Translations under genes and position numbers: made by a program | Shown here: positions 1 through 6,253 of the stretch, one piece after another | Layout of the letters: each line of letters starts with the position of its first letter | Position numbering within the stretch: the stretch's first letter is position 1 | Notes under the pieces: model-generated | What the model was told of the DNA's origin: nothing | Databases searched by the model: none | Seen by the model: only the letters and a program-made list of their open reading frames with translations | Assembly: GCA_016297805.1 (NCBI GenBank) | Contig: JAEDFX010000071.1 | Coordinates: forward strand, 1 to 12,283 | Reading direction: 5' to 3' | Source: Treponema sp. | GTDB taxonomy: Bacteria; Spirochaetota; Spirochaetia; Treponematales; Treponemataceae | Length of the DNA: 12,283 bases

Positions 1-2413
1 GAATTTCAATCTGGAATTCTTTGATATGGATAGAAGTATACATATCTTCACGAACAACACGCTGTGAAATAAGTACGGCGTCTTCGTAGTTATAACCATT
101 CCAAGGAACGAATCCTACAAGAATGTTACGACCAAGTGCCATTTCACCATTGAATGTTGCTGGACCGTCAGCTACTACTGAACCTGCCTGAACTTTTTCA
201 CCAACTGAAACTGTAGGTCTCTGGTGGTTACAAGTATCATTGTTAGTTCTCTGATATTTCAACAATGGATATTCATCTATTTCGTTTGTACCATCAACTT
301 TAACTTTTACACATTCACTAGAAACATAGCAAACTTCACCAGCACGTTTTGCTTTTACAAGAACACCTGAATCGTAAGCACATTTTCTTTCCATACCAGT
401 ACCAACATGAGGTGGCTCTGGGAACAAGAGAGGAACTGCCTGACGCTGCATGTTACAACCCATGAGAGCACGGTTAGCATCGTCGTGTTCAAGGAATGGA
501 ATCATTGAAGCTGAAACTGAAATTACCTGACGTGGTGAAACGTCAATATACTGTACATCTTTTGGATTGCGCTGAGTATAGTTACCGCGGTTACGACAAG
601 AAATTGTTCCTGTTGGGAATGATCCATCAGGTTTAATTCCTTCAACAACCTGACCAATATAATATTTATCTTCATCCATAGCAGACAAGTATTCAATCTT
701 ATCTGTTACTTTTCCGTCTTCAACCTTGCGGAATGGAGCTTCGAGGAATCCGTAATCATTGATACGAGTGTACATAGCCAAAGAAACAATCAAACCAATA
801 TTTGGACCTTCAGGAGTTTCAATTGGACACATACGACCATAATGTGAATAGTGTACGTCACGAACTTCGAATCCAGCACGGTCACGAGAAAGACCACCAG
901 GTCCTAAAGCATTCAAACGACGTTTATGTGTAAGCTCAGCCAATGGGTTAATCTGATCCATGAACTGAGAAAGCTGTGAAGAACCAAAGAATTCTTTTAT
1001 AGCAGCTACAATAGGTTTGATAGAAATCAAATCCTGTGGTTTCATTGTATCAGTTTCTTTCAAGCTCATTCTTTCTTTTGCAATACGTTCCATACGAGCA
1101 AAAGCAGATTTGAGCTGGTTAGTCATTAATTCACCAACTGAACGAATACGACGATTTCCAAGATGATCAATATCATCAATCTGTTCATCACCAACAAATA
1201 CTTTGATAAGGAACTTCATTGTATTGATAATATCGTCTTTTATCAAAGTAAAATCTTTTACATCATCTGAGTAGTCGAATTTTTTGTTCAACTTATAGCG
1301 ACCAACACGACCAAGATCATAACGTCTTTCAGAGAAGAACAAAGAATTCAAATCTTTTTCAGCCTGATCAACTGTCATTGGTTCGCCTGGCTGAAGAATT
1401 GCATATACAGCAGCCAAACAATCTTCTTTTGTTGGTTCATTATCTACAGAACCTTCTTTAACGTATTTCAATGCTTCTTTATCGAAACAATTTACGATAA
1501 TGTCTGAATCAAGAGAATTGTTCTTTTCTTCTTTGTTCTGTGGATTATCACGTGTATCAAAACGAATTACACTGATTTCTGAAACGTTCTTAGCAACGAG
1601 TTCATCAATTTCATGAGGACGAAGACGTGTACCAGCATTAAACAAGCGCTGTTCTTCACCATTTTCATCTTTCAAGATTACTGCCGAAGCAAGAACTTTA
1701 TCTACTAATTTATCTTTAGATGCAGCCTCTGCACCAACAGATACATCTTCTACATCATAGAAACAACGAATGATTTCTTCACGAGTACTATATCCAAGAG
1801 CTCTCAAGAATACTGTACCCAAAATCTTCTTTTTGCGGTCAATCTTAGCGTAAATAAGACCATGTTTCTGATCAATTTCAAATTCCAACCATGAACCACG
1901 GTAAGGAATAATACGACTTGAATATACACCTTTATCATGACAGAAGATTACACCAGGAGAACGGTGAATCTGAGATACAACTACGCGTTCAGCACCATTG
2001 ATAACAAAAGTACCACGGTCTGTCATGAGAGGAATATCTCCCATATAAATATCTTTCTGAAGAATAGCTCCAGTCTGAAGGAAATTCAAATTAATACGAG
2101 CTTTTAAAGGAACAGAATATGTAAGACCTTTCTGTTTACATTCTAATTCTGTAAATTTCTGATTTTCCCAATCCAATTCATAGAATTCATATTCAAGAGA
2201 CATATCTCCATTTGGACTTTCAATTGGGAAAGTTGAATTAAAAACATCCTGAAGTCCCTGTTCTAAGAGAGCCTGTCCATTCTTTAATCTGTCAGCCTGT
2301 AAAAAGCTTTCATAGGATGATGTTTGGATTGCGATAAGATTTGGAACATCCATAAAACTCTGGATGTCTTTACCGATATACTGACGGTTGATTGTTCGAG
2401 TCTTTGCGAACAT
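1..2413 (-). CDS. rpoB: RNA polymerase beta subunit RpoB (N-terminal ~804 residues, 3' end outside window)
   Basis: This is the catalytic beta subunit of RNA polymerase. Translation from the ATG at 2413-2411 gives MFAKTRTINRQYIGKDIQSF and continues without a stop to the left edge, about 804 codons, so the last third of the gene is missing. Clear landmarks are the RGTFVINGAERVVVSQIHRSPG block (around residues 130-150), the rifampicin cluster starting FFGSSQLSQFMDQINPLAEL, and RMCPIETPEGPNIGLI just after it. Residue 501 (codon at 911-913, AAT) is Asn at the position of E. coli Ser531, which is known in spirochaetes to go with natural rifampicin resistance. A strong purine-rich ribosome binding site (AGGGGGAA) lies just before the start. 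The gene follows rplL after a 209-bp structured gap and should be the penultimate gene of an rplKAJL-rpoBC operon; rpoC is not in the window. Confidence 0.98.
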   Translation of the reverse strand, partial: MFAKTRTINRQYIGKDIQSFMDVPNLIAIQTSSYESFLQADRLKNGQALLEQGLQDVFNSTFPIESPNGDMSLEYEFYELDWENQKFTELECKQKGLTYSVPLKARINLNFLQTGAILQKDIYMGDIPLMTDRGTFVINGAERVVVSQIHRSPGVIFCHDKGVYSSRIIPYRGSWLEFEIDQKHGLIYAKIDRKKKILGTVFLRALGYSTREEIIRCFYDVEDVSVGAEAASKDKLVDKVLASAVILKDENGEEQRLFNAGTRLRPHEIDELVAKNVSEISVIRFDTRDNPQNKEEKNNSLDSDIIVNCFDKEALKYVKEGSVDNEPTKEDCLAAVYAILQPGEPMTVDQAEKDLNSLFFSERRYDLGRVGRYKLNKKFDYSDDVKDFTLIKDDIINTMKFLIKVFVGDEQIDDIDHLGNRRIRSVGELMTNQLKSAFARMERIAKERMSLKETDTMKPQDLISIKPIVAAIKEFFGSSQLSQFMDQINPLAELTHKRRLNALGPGGLSRDRAGFEVRDVHYSHYGRMCPIETPEGPNIGLIVSLAMYTRINDYGFLEAPFRKVEDGKVTDKIEYLSAMDEDKYYIGQVVEGIKPDGSFPTGTISCRNRGNYTQRNPKDVQYIDVSPRQVISVSASMIPFLEHDDANRALMGCNMQRQAVPLLFPEPPHVGTGMERKCAYDSGVLVKAKRAGEVCYVSSECVKVKVDGTNEIDEYPLLKYQRTNNDTCNHQRPTVSVGEKVQAGSVVADGPATFNGEMALGRNILVGFVPWNGYNYEDAVLISQRVVREDMYTSIHIKEFQIEI
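911..913 (-). other. rpoB: Asn codon at the RpoB position equivalent to E. coli Ser531
   Basis: The minus-strand codon is AAT in the context HKRRLNALGPGG; the E. coli and Bacillus sequences have Ser here (RRISALGPGG or RRLSALGPGG). The substitution lies in rifampicin-resistance cluster I. Asn at this position is described for treponemes and Borrelia and correlates with their intrinsic resistance. The other classic contact positions visible nearby (Asp516, His526, Arg529 in E. coli numbering) are unchanged. Confidence 0.9.
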
Positions 2414-2507
2414 CAGTTCCCCCTGATTGTGAGTTCAGATTACTTTCTGCTACATACTAGAAACTCTGTACAGCACAGAAAAATCTGATTTTTTACCCCG
2501 GGCGGGC

Positions 2508-2536
2508 GATATATTGCGTTTTTATTAAAACACCAA
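2508..2536 (-). promoter_or_regulatory. Candidate internal promoter for rpoB with GC-rich discriminator
   Basis: The minus strand has TTGGTG (2536-2531), a 17-nt spacer and TATATC (2513-2508). The match to consensus is moderate (3/6 and 4/6). Directly downstream lies GCCCGCCCGGGG, the most GC-rich stretch in the window. GC-rich discriminators are a mark of promoters repressed under the stringent response, but with such a weak -35 this remains a candidate. Confidence 0.35.
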
Positions 2537-2548
2537 AATACGACTAAA

Positions 2549-2588
2549 GGGGATACCCGTAAAAAGAAAACTTTTTGCAGGCATCCCC
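2549..2588 (-). terminator. 18-bp hairpin between rplL and rpoB: attenuator or RNA-processing site
   Basis: On the minus strand the arms GGGGATGCCTGCAAAAAG and CTTTTTACGGGTATCCCC pair over 18 positions with one mismatch (C-A) and two G-U pairs, closing on a TTTT loop. Only TTTAG follows, so the U-run is weak for a full terminator. That suits a partial attenuator, or a double-stranded substrate for RNase III, rather than a transcription stop that would cut off rpoB. Confidence 0.65.
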
Positions 2589-2622
2589 CTATTTATTTAG
2601 TTCTAATTAGTTACAAAACTAA

Positions 2623-3003
2623 TTATTTCTTTGAAGCTTTACCACCAGCTTCTTCGATCTTCTTGATCATTTCGTCAGCGTCAGCCTTGCTTACGCCTTC
2701 TTTAAGAGCTTTTGGTGCACCTTCAACCAAAGCTTTAGCTTCACCAAGTCCGAGACCTGTGATTTCACGTACTGCTTTGATAACTGGAATCTTTTTAGCT
2801 GGGTCGATAGATTCGAGAGTAACAGTAAATTCTGTCTGTTCTTCACCACCAGCTGCTGCTGCACCTGCTGCTGGGCCTGCTGCAACAGCTACTGCTGCTG
2901 TAACACCGAATTTTTCTTCCATTGCTTTTACGAGTTCTGAAACTTCAAGAACTGACATAGATGCGATTGCATCAAGAATCTGATCATTTGTGAGAGCTGC
3001 CAT
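2623..3003 (-). CDS. rplL: 50S ribosomal protein L7/L12
   Basis: L7/L12 is the flexible stalk protein that binds the L10 base as dimers and recruits translation factors to the ribosome. The 126-aa product has the usual three parts: an N-terminal helical dimerisation domain (about 1-35, ILDAIASMSVLEVSELVKAM), an Ala/Gly-rich hinge (about 38-53), and a C-terminal factor-binding domain (about 56-124) with the hallmark stretch IKAVREITGLGLGEAKALVE. Length is normal for the family. A GGAG ribosome binding site sits 8 nt before the ATG. It is separated from rplJ by 147 bp with several hairpins, unusual spacing next to the tightly packed genes upstream. Confidence 0.98.
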   Translation of the reverse strand: MAALTNDQILDAIASMSVLEVSELVKAMEEKFGVTAAVAVAAGPAAGAAAAGGEEQTEFTVTLESIDPAKKIPVIKAVREITGLGLGEAKALVEGAPKALKEGVSKADADEMIKKIEEAGGKASKK

Positions 3004-3150
3004 ATTGTCTTCTCCACTATAAATTAATTATATATTCCACTCAGTGAGTGGCTGCAGTTTTTACCTCTCAAGAGGTGCTCTGCATTTAGCACGGACAGTC
3101 GACAGCTATGAAGCCTGAACGTGCTTTTTGTTTAGTTTTAGAATAGAAAA
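3004..3150 (-). promoter_or_regulatory. rplJ-rplL intergenic leader with three successive hairpins
   Basis: On the minus strand this gap holds, in order: a stem AGCACG/CGTGCT (3120-3125 with 3088-3093) enclosing a smaller GGCT-UCAU-AGCT hairpin; a hairpin ACCTC-TTGA-GAGGT (3063-3076) flanked by GCAG/CTGC; and a hairpin CCACTC-ACT-GAGTGG (3037-3051). The rplL ribosome binding site follows within 30 nt. None carries a U-run, so they look like RNA regulatory or processing elements rather than terminators. Binding by L10 or an L10-L7/L12 complex is a possibility inferred from position; I cannot identify the consensus. Confidence 0.5.
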
Positions 3151-3654
3151 CTATTCTGATTTGCTATCAGCATATGCTTTCAAAGTAGCTGCAAGTTTCT
3201 GAACTGGACCGTTCATTGCAGACATAAGCATAGCGATAAGAGTATTCTTTCCAGGAACCTTTGAGTAAGCTTCAATCTTAGCTGCATCATAGATTTCGTT
3301 AGAAATACTAGCACCCTTTACTGCGAGAGATGGTGCATCTTTTGCAAAGTCAAAAAGAACTTTTGCAACTTCGTTTGAATCTTCTTTAGCCATTGCTACA
3401 ACTGTAGGGCCTTTAAGATAATCAGCAACGTTTTCAACTTTCATATCTTCGAAAGCGATACGTGCAAAGTTGTTTTTTACAACTTTAAGAACAGCGTTCT
3501 TTTCACGAAGTTTGTCACGGAGAGCAGTAATCTGTTCTACTGTCAATCCACGATAGTCAGCAAAAATGAAGTCGCTATAATCAGCGAATGTCTTTTTTGC
3601 GTTTTCAATAGCTTCTGCTTTAGCAGGCTGAATTTTCTTTGCTCTTACTGCCAT
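3151..3654 (-). CDS. rplJ: 50S ribosomal protein L10
   Basis: L10 anchors the L7/L12 dimers to 23S rRNA at the base of the ribosomal stalk. The 167-aa product starts MAVRAKKIQPAKAEAIENAK and contains the family block FADYRGLTVEQITALRDKLRE (about residues 30-50), followed by the typical LKVVKNNFARIAF strand. The C-terminal helix that binds L7/L12 is present (about 130-165). The ATG shares its A with the rplA stop codon (TAATG), and its ribosome binding site (GGAAGGTG) lies inside the last rplA codons, which points to translational coupling. This leaves no untranslated leader in front of rplJ, the usual site of L10 autoregulation in E. coli. Confidence 0.98.
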   Translation of the reverse strand: MAVRAKKIQPAKAEAIENAKKTFADYSDFIFADYRGLTVEQITALRDKLREKNAVLKVVKNNFARIAFEDMKVENVADYLKGPTVVAMAKEDSNEVAKVLFDFAKDAPSLAVKGASISNEIYDAAKIEAYSKVPGKNTLIAMLMSAMNGPVQKLAATLKAYADSKSE

Positions 3655-4331
3655 TATTCACCTTCCTTGAAGTCAACCCATACACCTGGGCCCATAGATG
3701 AACTGATAGATACAGACTGAACAAATCCAGCAGCAGATCCAACTGGCTTCTTCTTGCTTACTTCAGAAAGAAGAGTACCAATGTTTGCTACAACTTTATC
3801 AGCATCCATTGAACATTTTCCAACAGCGATATGTACAATACCTGCTTTATCAGCACGATATTCAGTACGACCTTTCTTAAGTTCTGCAACTGCATTTGCA
3901 ACATCTGGAGTTACAGTACCAGTTTTTGGGTTAGGCATAAGACCTTTACGACCAAGAACCATACCAAGACGTCCTACATCTTTCATCATATCAGGTGTAG
4001 CAACAGCAACGTCAAATTCGAGCCATCCACCCTTTACTTTTTCGATGTATTCTTCACCAGCATAAGCTGCACCAGCATCCAAAGCTTCTTTTACTTTGTC
4101 ACCTTTACAGAATACCAAAACTTTCTTTTCACCACGGAACTGATTTGGGAATACCAATGTATCACGAACAGTAGCATTTTTTTCAAGACGAAGTGATACG
4201 TGAGCTTCGATTGTTTCATCGAACTTAGCAAACTTCATATCCTGAACCATTTTTGTAGCTGAAGCTAAATCATATTTCTTTGAAAGATCATATTTAGCAG
4301 CTGCTGCATTGTATTTCTTTCCATGTTTCAT
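3654..4331 (-). CDS. rplA: 50S ribosomal protein L1
   Basis: L1 forms the mobile stalk near the ribosomal E site and in many bacteria represses its own operon by binding the mRNA leader. The 225-aa product is of normal length. It contains the conserved GRKGLMPNPKTGTVT block (about 128-142) in domain II and ends with the typical SISSSMGPGVWVDF segment. The start codon lies 1 nt after the rplK stop and the stop overlaps the rplJ start by 1 nt, so rplK, rplA and rplJ form a tightly coupled unit. Codon use matches its neighbours. Confidence 0.98.
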   Translation of the reverse strand: MKHGKKYNAAAAKYDLSKKYDLASATKMVQDMKFAKFDETIEAHVSLRLEKNATVRDTLVFPNQFRGEKKVLVFCKGDKVKEALDAGAAYAGEEYIEKVKGGWLEFDVAVATPDMMKDVGRLGMVLGRKGLMPNPKTGTVTPDVANAVAELKKGRTEYRADKAGIVHIAVGKCSMDADKVVANIGTLLSEVSKKKPVGSAAGFVQSVSISSSMGPGVWVDFKEGE

Positions 4332-4332
4332 A

Positions 4333-4764
4333 TTACTGCTCCACTTCTACACCCATACTGCGTGCAGTACCGGCAATGATTTTCTTTGCTGCTTCGATGT
4401 CATTAGCGTTAACATCTGGCAACTTTGTCTTAGCGATTTCTTCCAAATCCTTAGCAGACAATGTAGCAACCTTGTCACGAAGAGGGTTTCCTGAACCTTT
4501 TTCGATTTTACAAGCTTTCTTAATAAGAACTGCTGCTGGAGGAGTTTTAAGAATGAATGTGTAAGATTTGTCCTGGTAAACAGTAATTACAACAGGAATA
4601 ATAAGACCACGTTCCATTGTCTTTGTTCTATCATTGAATTCCTGAACAAATTTTGGAGCTGAAACGCCGTGTGGTCCAAGTGCTGGTCCAATTGGAGGAG
4701 CTGGTGTAGCTGCTCCTGCAGGACACTGCAATTTGATAACGGCAGAAACTTTTTTTGTAGCCAT
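4333..4764 (-). CDS. rplK: 50S ribosomal protein L11
   Basis: L11 binds the GTPase-associated centre of 23S rRNA and is needed for RelA activation. I place the start at the ATG 4764-4762, giving 143 aa beginning MATKKVSAVIKLQ, which matches the family length (about 142). A longer reading from a TTG at 4779 would bury the GGGAG ribosome binding site (8 nt before the ATG) in coding sequence. The N-terminal proline-rich motif PAGAATPAPPIGPALG (residues 15-30), the site where thiopeptides act, is intact, and the C-terminal rRNA-binding domain runs from about residue 70 (TPPAAVLIKKA). First gene of the rplKAJL-rpoB operon. Confidence 0.97.
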   Translation of the reverse strand: MATKKVSAVIKLQCPAGAATPAPPIGPALGPHGVSAPKFVQEFNDRTKTMERGLIIPVVITVYQDKSYTFILKTPPAAVLIKKACKIEKGSGNPLRDKVATLSAKDLEEIAKTKLPDVNANDIEAAKKIIAGTARSMGVEVEQ

Positions 4765-4858
4765 TTTGTTTTCTCCCAATATTGGTGTGTAAGCATCTAA
4801 GATGTCTTACTAACGAGATGCCTATGTCCAACGGACCTGCAACTCTCCCAAAAACAGG
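4765..4858 (-). promoter_or_regulatory. rplK mRNA leader with overlapping hairpins (candidate L1 autoregulatory site)
   Basis: With the predicted start near 4852, the leader is about 88 nt. It contains a hairpin GTCC-GTT-GGAC (4826-4836) and a stem GCATCT/AGATGC (4793-4798 with 4816-4821) whose arm overlaps an alternative hairpin TAAGA-CA-TCTTA (4798-4809). In many bacteria L1 binds such a leader to shut off rplK-rplA when in excess. The location fits, but I cannot match the sequence to a known L1 site. Confidence 0.4.
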
Positions 4859-4888
4859 ATTATACGGTTTGCATTTGGGATACAAACC
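4859..4888 (-). promoter_or_regulatory. Promoter of rplKAJL-rpoB operon, overlapped by an inverted repeat
   Basis: A perfect -10 box TATAAT lies on the minus strand at 4864-4859. The -35 is poor (TTTGTA at 4886-4881 with a 16-nt spacer). An inverted repeat GGTTTG-N11-CAAACC (4866-4871 and 4883-4888) covers the spacer and the -35 region, which could be an operator for a factor that represses transcription or replaces the missing -35 contact. The -10 is well supported; the operator role is inference. Confidence 0.6.
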
Positions 4889-4908
4889 CCTGAATTTGCA
4901 AAGATCAA

Positions 4909-4932
4909 TTTTTAGAAACTTCGTTCTAAAAA
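4909..4932 (-). other. Second hairpin sharing the U-run of the nusG terminator
   Basis: Reading minus-strand, TTTTTAGAA pairs with TTCTAAAAA (9 bp) around a CGAAGT loop. Its 5' arm begins in the T-tract that follows the nusG terminator stem, so pairing here would sequester part of the tract after it leaves the polymerase. It may simply stabilise the 3' end of the nusG mRNA. Confidence 0.4.
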
Positions 4933-4963
4933 CAAAAAGAATCTTGCGTTAACAAGACTCTTT
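4931..4963 (-). terminator. Rho-independent terminator after nusG
   Basis: On the minus strand the arms AAAGAGTCTTG and CAAGATTCTTT form an 11-bp stem with one G-U pair around a TTAACG loop, followed at once by a T-rich tract (TTTTTGTTTTT, starting within the stem end). It begins 7 nt beyond the nusG stop codon and separates the tRNA-rpmG-secE-nusG unit from the rplK operon, which has its own promoter. Confidence 0.85.
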
Positions 4964-4969
4964 TACAAG

Positions 4970-5530
4970 TTATGCTTTCTCAGCCTGTAAGAAGCTAACT
5001 TCAACTGGTGTTGGACGTCCAAAAATCTGAACTTCAACACTAAGCTTTTCTCTTTCGAGGTTAATTTCTTTTACTGTACCTGTAAACGATGCAAAAGGCC
5101 CATCAGAAATTTTAACAACATCGCCAATATTGAATGACTGGCGTACATGAACCTGTTTATCACCTTTGATTACTCCAGACTTCTGCAACAAATTCATTGC
5201 TTCATCTTTTGTAATTGGCATTGGACGATTTGAACGGCTAATATTACCAACAAATCCTGTTACACCCTGAATTTTATATAACTTTGCACAAGTATCTTTC
5301 CATCCAAGTTCTGGCAAATCCATTTCCAACATGATATAACCAGGCAAGAATTTGTTTGTTCTAGTTCTTTTTTTACCGTCTTTAATTTCAACTACATCTT
5401 CTACTGGAACTTTTACATCAAGAATTACATTTGAATCAATTTCATTCTTTTCCAATAAAGATCTGATTGTTCTTTCGATTTTTCCTTCATAACCTGTATA
5501 TGTATGAAGAATGTACCAGTTTCTAGACAT
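4970..5530 (-). CDS. nusG: Transcription elongation/antitermination factor NusG
   Basis: NusG binds the RNA polymerase clamp, reduces pausing, and can link polymerase to Rho or the leading ribosome. The 186-aa product begins MSRNWYILHTYTGYEGKIER, the classic NGN-domain start, with the conserved FLPGYIMLEM strand (61-70) and GVTGFVGN (89-96). The C-terminal KOW domain covers about 134-183 (GDVVKISDGPFASFTGTVKE). Length matches the compact bacterial form without extra insertions. A GGGGA ribosome binding site lies 3 nt before the ATG, rather close. It follows secE by 10 nt, the standard bacterial arrangement. Confidence 0.98.
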   Translation of the reverse strand: MSRNWYILHTYTGYEGKIERTIRSLLEKNEIDSNVILDVKVPVEDVVEIKDGKKRTRTNKFLPGYIMLEMDLPELGWKDTCAKLYKIQGVTGFVGNISRSNRPMPITKDEAMNLLQKSGVIKGDKQVHVRQSFNIGDVVKISDGPFASFTGTVKEINLEREKLSVEVQIFGRPTPVEVSFLQAEKA

Positions 5531-5540
5531 TTCCCCGTCC

Positions 5541-5723
5541 TTATTTCATTAACAAGCGGAATAATTCAGAGAATCCTAAATCAAGTAATCCAAGGATTAC
5601 GGCAATAATAACAGTAGATATAATTACTACTTTTATTGAAGACAAAACATCTTCTTTAGTAGGCCATACTACTTTCTTTAATTCTGCTTTACTTTCTTTA
5701 ATAAACTGAACTACTTTTGCCAT
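5541..5723 (-). CDS. secE: Preprotein translocase subunit SecE
   Basis: SecE clamps the two halves of the SecY channel in the inner membrane. The 60-aa product is the short single-span form: an amphipathic N-terminal helix with the conserved ESKAELKKVVWPTKED stretch (residues 10-25) and one hydrophobic segment (about 31-55, VVIISTVIIAVILGLLDLGF). Start at the ATG 5723-5721 with an AAGGTG ribosome binding site immediately upstream. It lies between tRNA-Trp and nusG, as in many bacteria. Confidence 0.96.
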   Translation of the reverse strand: MAKVVQFIKESKAELKKVVWPTKEDVLSSIKVVIISTVIIAVILGLLDLGFSELFRLLMK

Positions 5724-5743
5724 AACACCTTTTCCTTAAAAAT

Positions 5744-5816
5744 CAGGGCAGGCAGGATTTGAACCCACGACAGGCGGTTTTGGAGACCGCTGCTCTACCA
5801 GCTGAACTACTGCCCT
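5744..5816 (-). tRNA. trnW: tRNA-Trp (anticodon CCA)
   Basis: The minus strand folds into a 73-nt cloverleaf. The acceptor arms AGGGCAG/CTGCCCT pair fully, the anticodon stem is GCGGT/ACCGC, and the loop CTCCAAA carries anticodon CCA (complement of 5781-5783). The T-arm contains GTTCAAATC. The discriminator base is G (5744), usual for bacterial tRNA-Trp. The 3' CCA is not encoded (ATT follows), so it must be added by the nucleotidyltransferase. It is embedded between rpmG and secE in the same transcript. Confidence 0.96.
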
Positions 5817-5860
5817 ATATATTAAAATCAACTTATTAAGCTGACCAAATACCTAAATAA

Positions 5861-6037
5861 TTATTTAGCCTTTGTTTCTTTGTGCAAAATGCTTTTTTTA
5901 CACCATGGACAATACTTATTCTTTTCTAATTTTCCAGTGATGTTCTTGCGGTTTTTGTAAGTAGTATAATTCTTTCTCTTACATTCTGTGCACTGCAAAG
6001 CGATGATTTCAACAGCACCCTTTTTCTTGCTTCCCAT
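5861..6037 (-). CDS. rpmG: 50S ribosomal protein L33 (zinc-binding type)
   Basis: A small gene of 58 codons, translated MGSKKKGAVEIIALQCTECK and onward, ending LHKETKAK. L33 sits near the E site of the large subunit. Two CxxC pairs, C16-C19 (CTEC) and C43-C46 (CPWC), make it the zinc-containing form, and the NYTTYKNRKN segment between them is typical. An AGGAG ribosome binding site lies 7 nt before the ATG. Its place between two tRNA genes and before secE-nusG is the widespread bacterial order, here without tuf directly upstream. Confidence 0.96.
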   Translation of the reverse strand: MGSKKKGAVEIIALQCTECKRKNYTTYKNRKNITGKLEKNKYCPWCKKSILHKETKAK

Positions 6038-6076
6038 ATTTATCTCCTAAATATAATTCACTTCAAAATCTTCTTA

Positions 6077-6149
6077 AGCCCATGTGCGGAATCGGACCGC
6101 AGACCTCCACATTACCGATGTGGTGCTCTACCAACTGAGCTACAGGGGC
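6077..6149 (-). tRNA. trnT: tRNA-Thr (anticodon GGT)
   Basis: The minus strand folds into a 73-nt cloverleaf with D-stem GCTC/GAGC, anticodon stem CCACA/TGTGG, loop TCGGTAA (anticodon GGT) and T-stem TGCGG/CCGCA with loop TCCGATT. The acceptor GCCCCTG/CATGGGC contains one C-U mismatch at the fifth pair. The discriminator is T (6077) and CCA is not encoded. It is the first gene of the tRNA-rpmG-secE-nusG operon. Confidence 0.93.
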
Positions 6150-6177
6150 AAATGCAGTGTTCCACACAAACTCATAG

Positions 6178-6191
6178 AAAACGTGCGTTTT
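6178..6191. repeat. Palindrome at the predicted operon start site
   Basis: AAAACG-TG-CGTTTT is a perfect 6-bp inverted repeat with a 2-bp centre. It covers the predicted first transcribed bases of the tRNA-Thr operon. It could be an operator or a 5' hairpin of the precursor that shapes tRNA processing; nothing in the sequence decides between them. Confidence 0.4.
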
Positions 6192-6194
6192 GAA

Positions 6195-6223
6195 AATATA
6201 AATCAAGATAGAAAATTAGTCAA
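6195..6223 (-). promoter_or_regulatory. Sigma-70-type promoter of the tRNA-Thr/rpmG/tRNA-Trp/secE/nusG operon
   Basis: The minus strand has TTGACT (6223-6218), an exact 17-nt spacer and TATATT (6200-6195), 5/6 matches in each box. Predicted transcription start is near 6188, about 40 nt before the mature tRNA-Thr 5' end. A palindrome AAAACG-TG-CGTTTT (6178-6191) straddles that start. It lies back-to-back with the cysE promoter, about 32 bp between the two -35 boxes. Confidence 0.8.
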
Positions 6224-6253
6224 TAATTGAATAAGGAATTTCTCAAAATTCTT

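Larger units (their letters stand above)
2414..2622 (-). promoter_or_regulatory. rplL-rpoB intergenic region: long hairpin, candidate internal promoter and AT hairpin
   Basis: This 209-bp gap carries no gene. Reading along the minus strand, it holds a 40-nt long-stem hairpin (2549-2588), then a candidate promoter with a GC-rich stretch just after the -10, then a small hairpin AAAAAT-CAG-ATTTTT (near 2480-2494), and finally the rpoB ribosome binding site. In E. coli the same gap contains an attenuator and an RNase III processing site that set the ratio of L7/L12 to beta. A similar role here is inference from position and structure only. Confidence 0.6.

Noticed and set aside
2663..2983. 106-codon plus-strand frame opposite rplL
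   Set aside because: Shadow of the rplL codon pattern on the other strand; rplL is certain and the shadow has no ribosome binding site or family features.
3020..3045. TATAAT-like box in front of rplL as a possible internal promoter
   Set aside because: No -35-like sequence at 16-18 nt, and the box lies in an AT-rich stretch where such matches are frequent.
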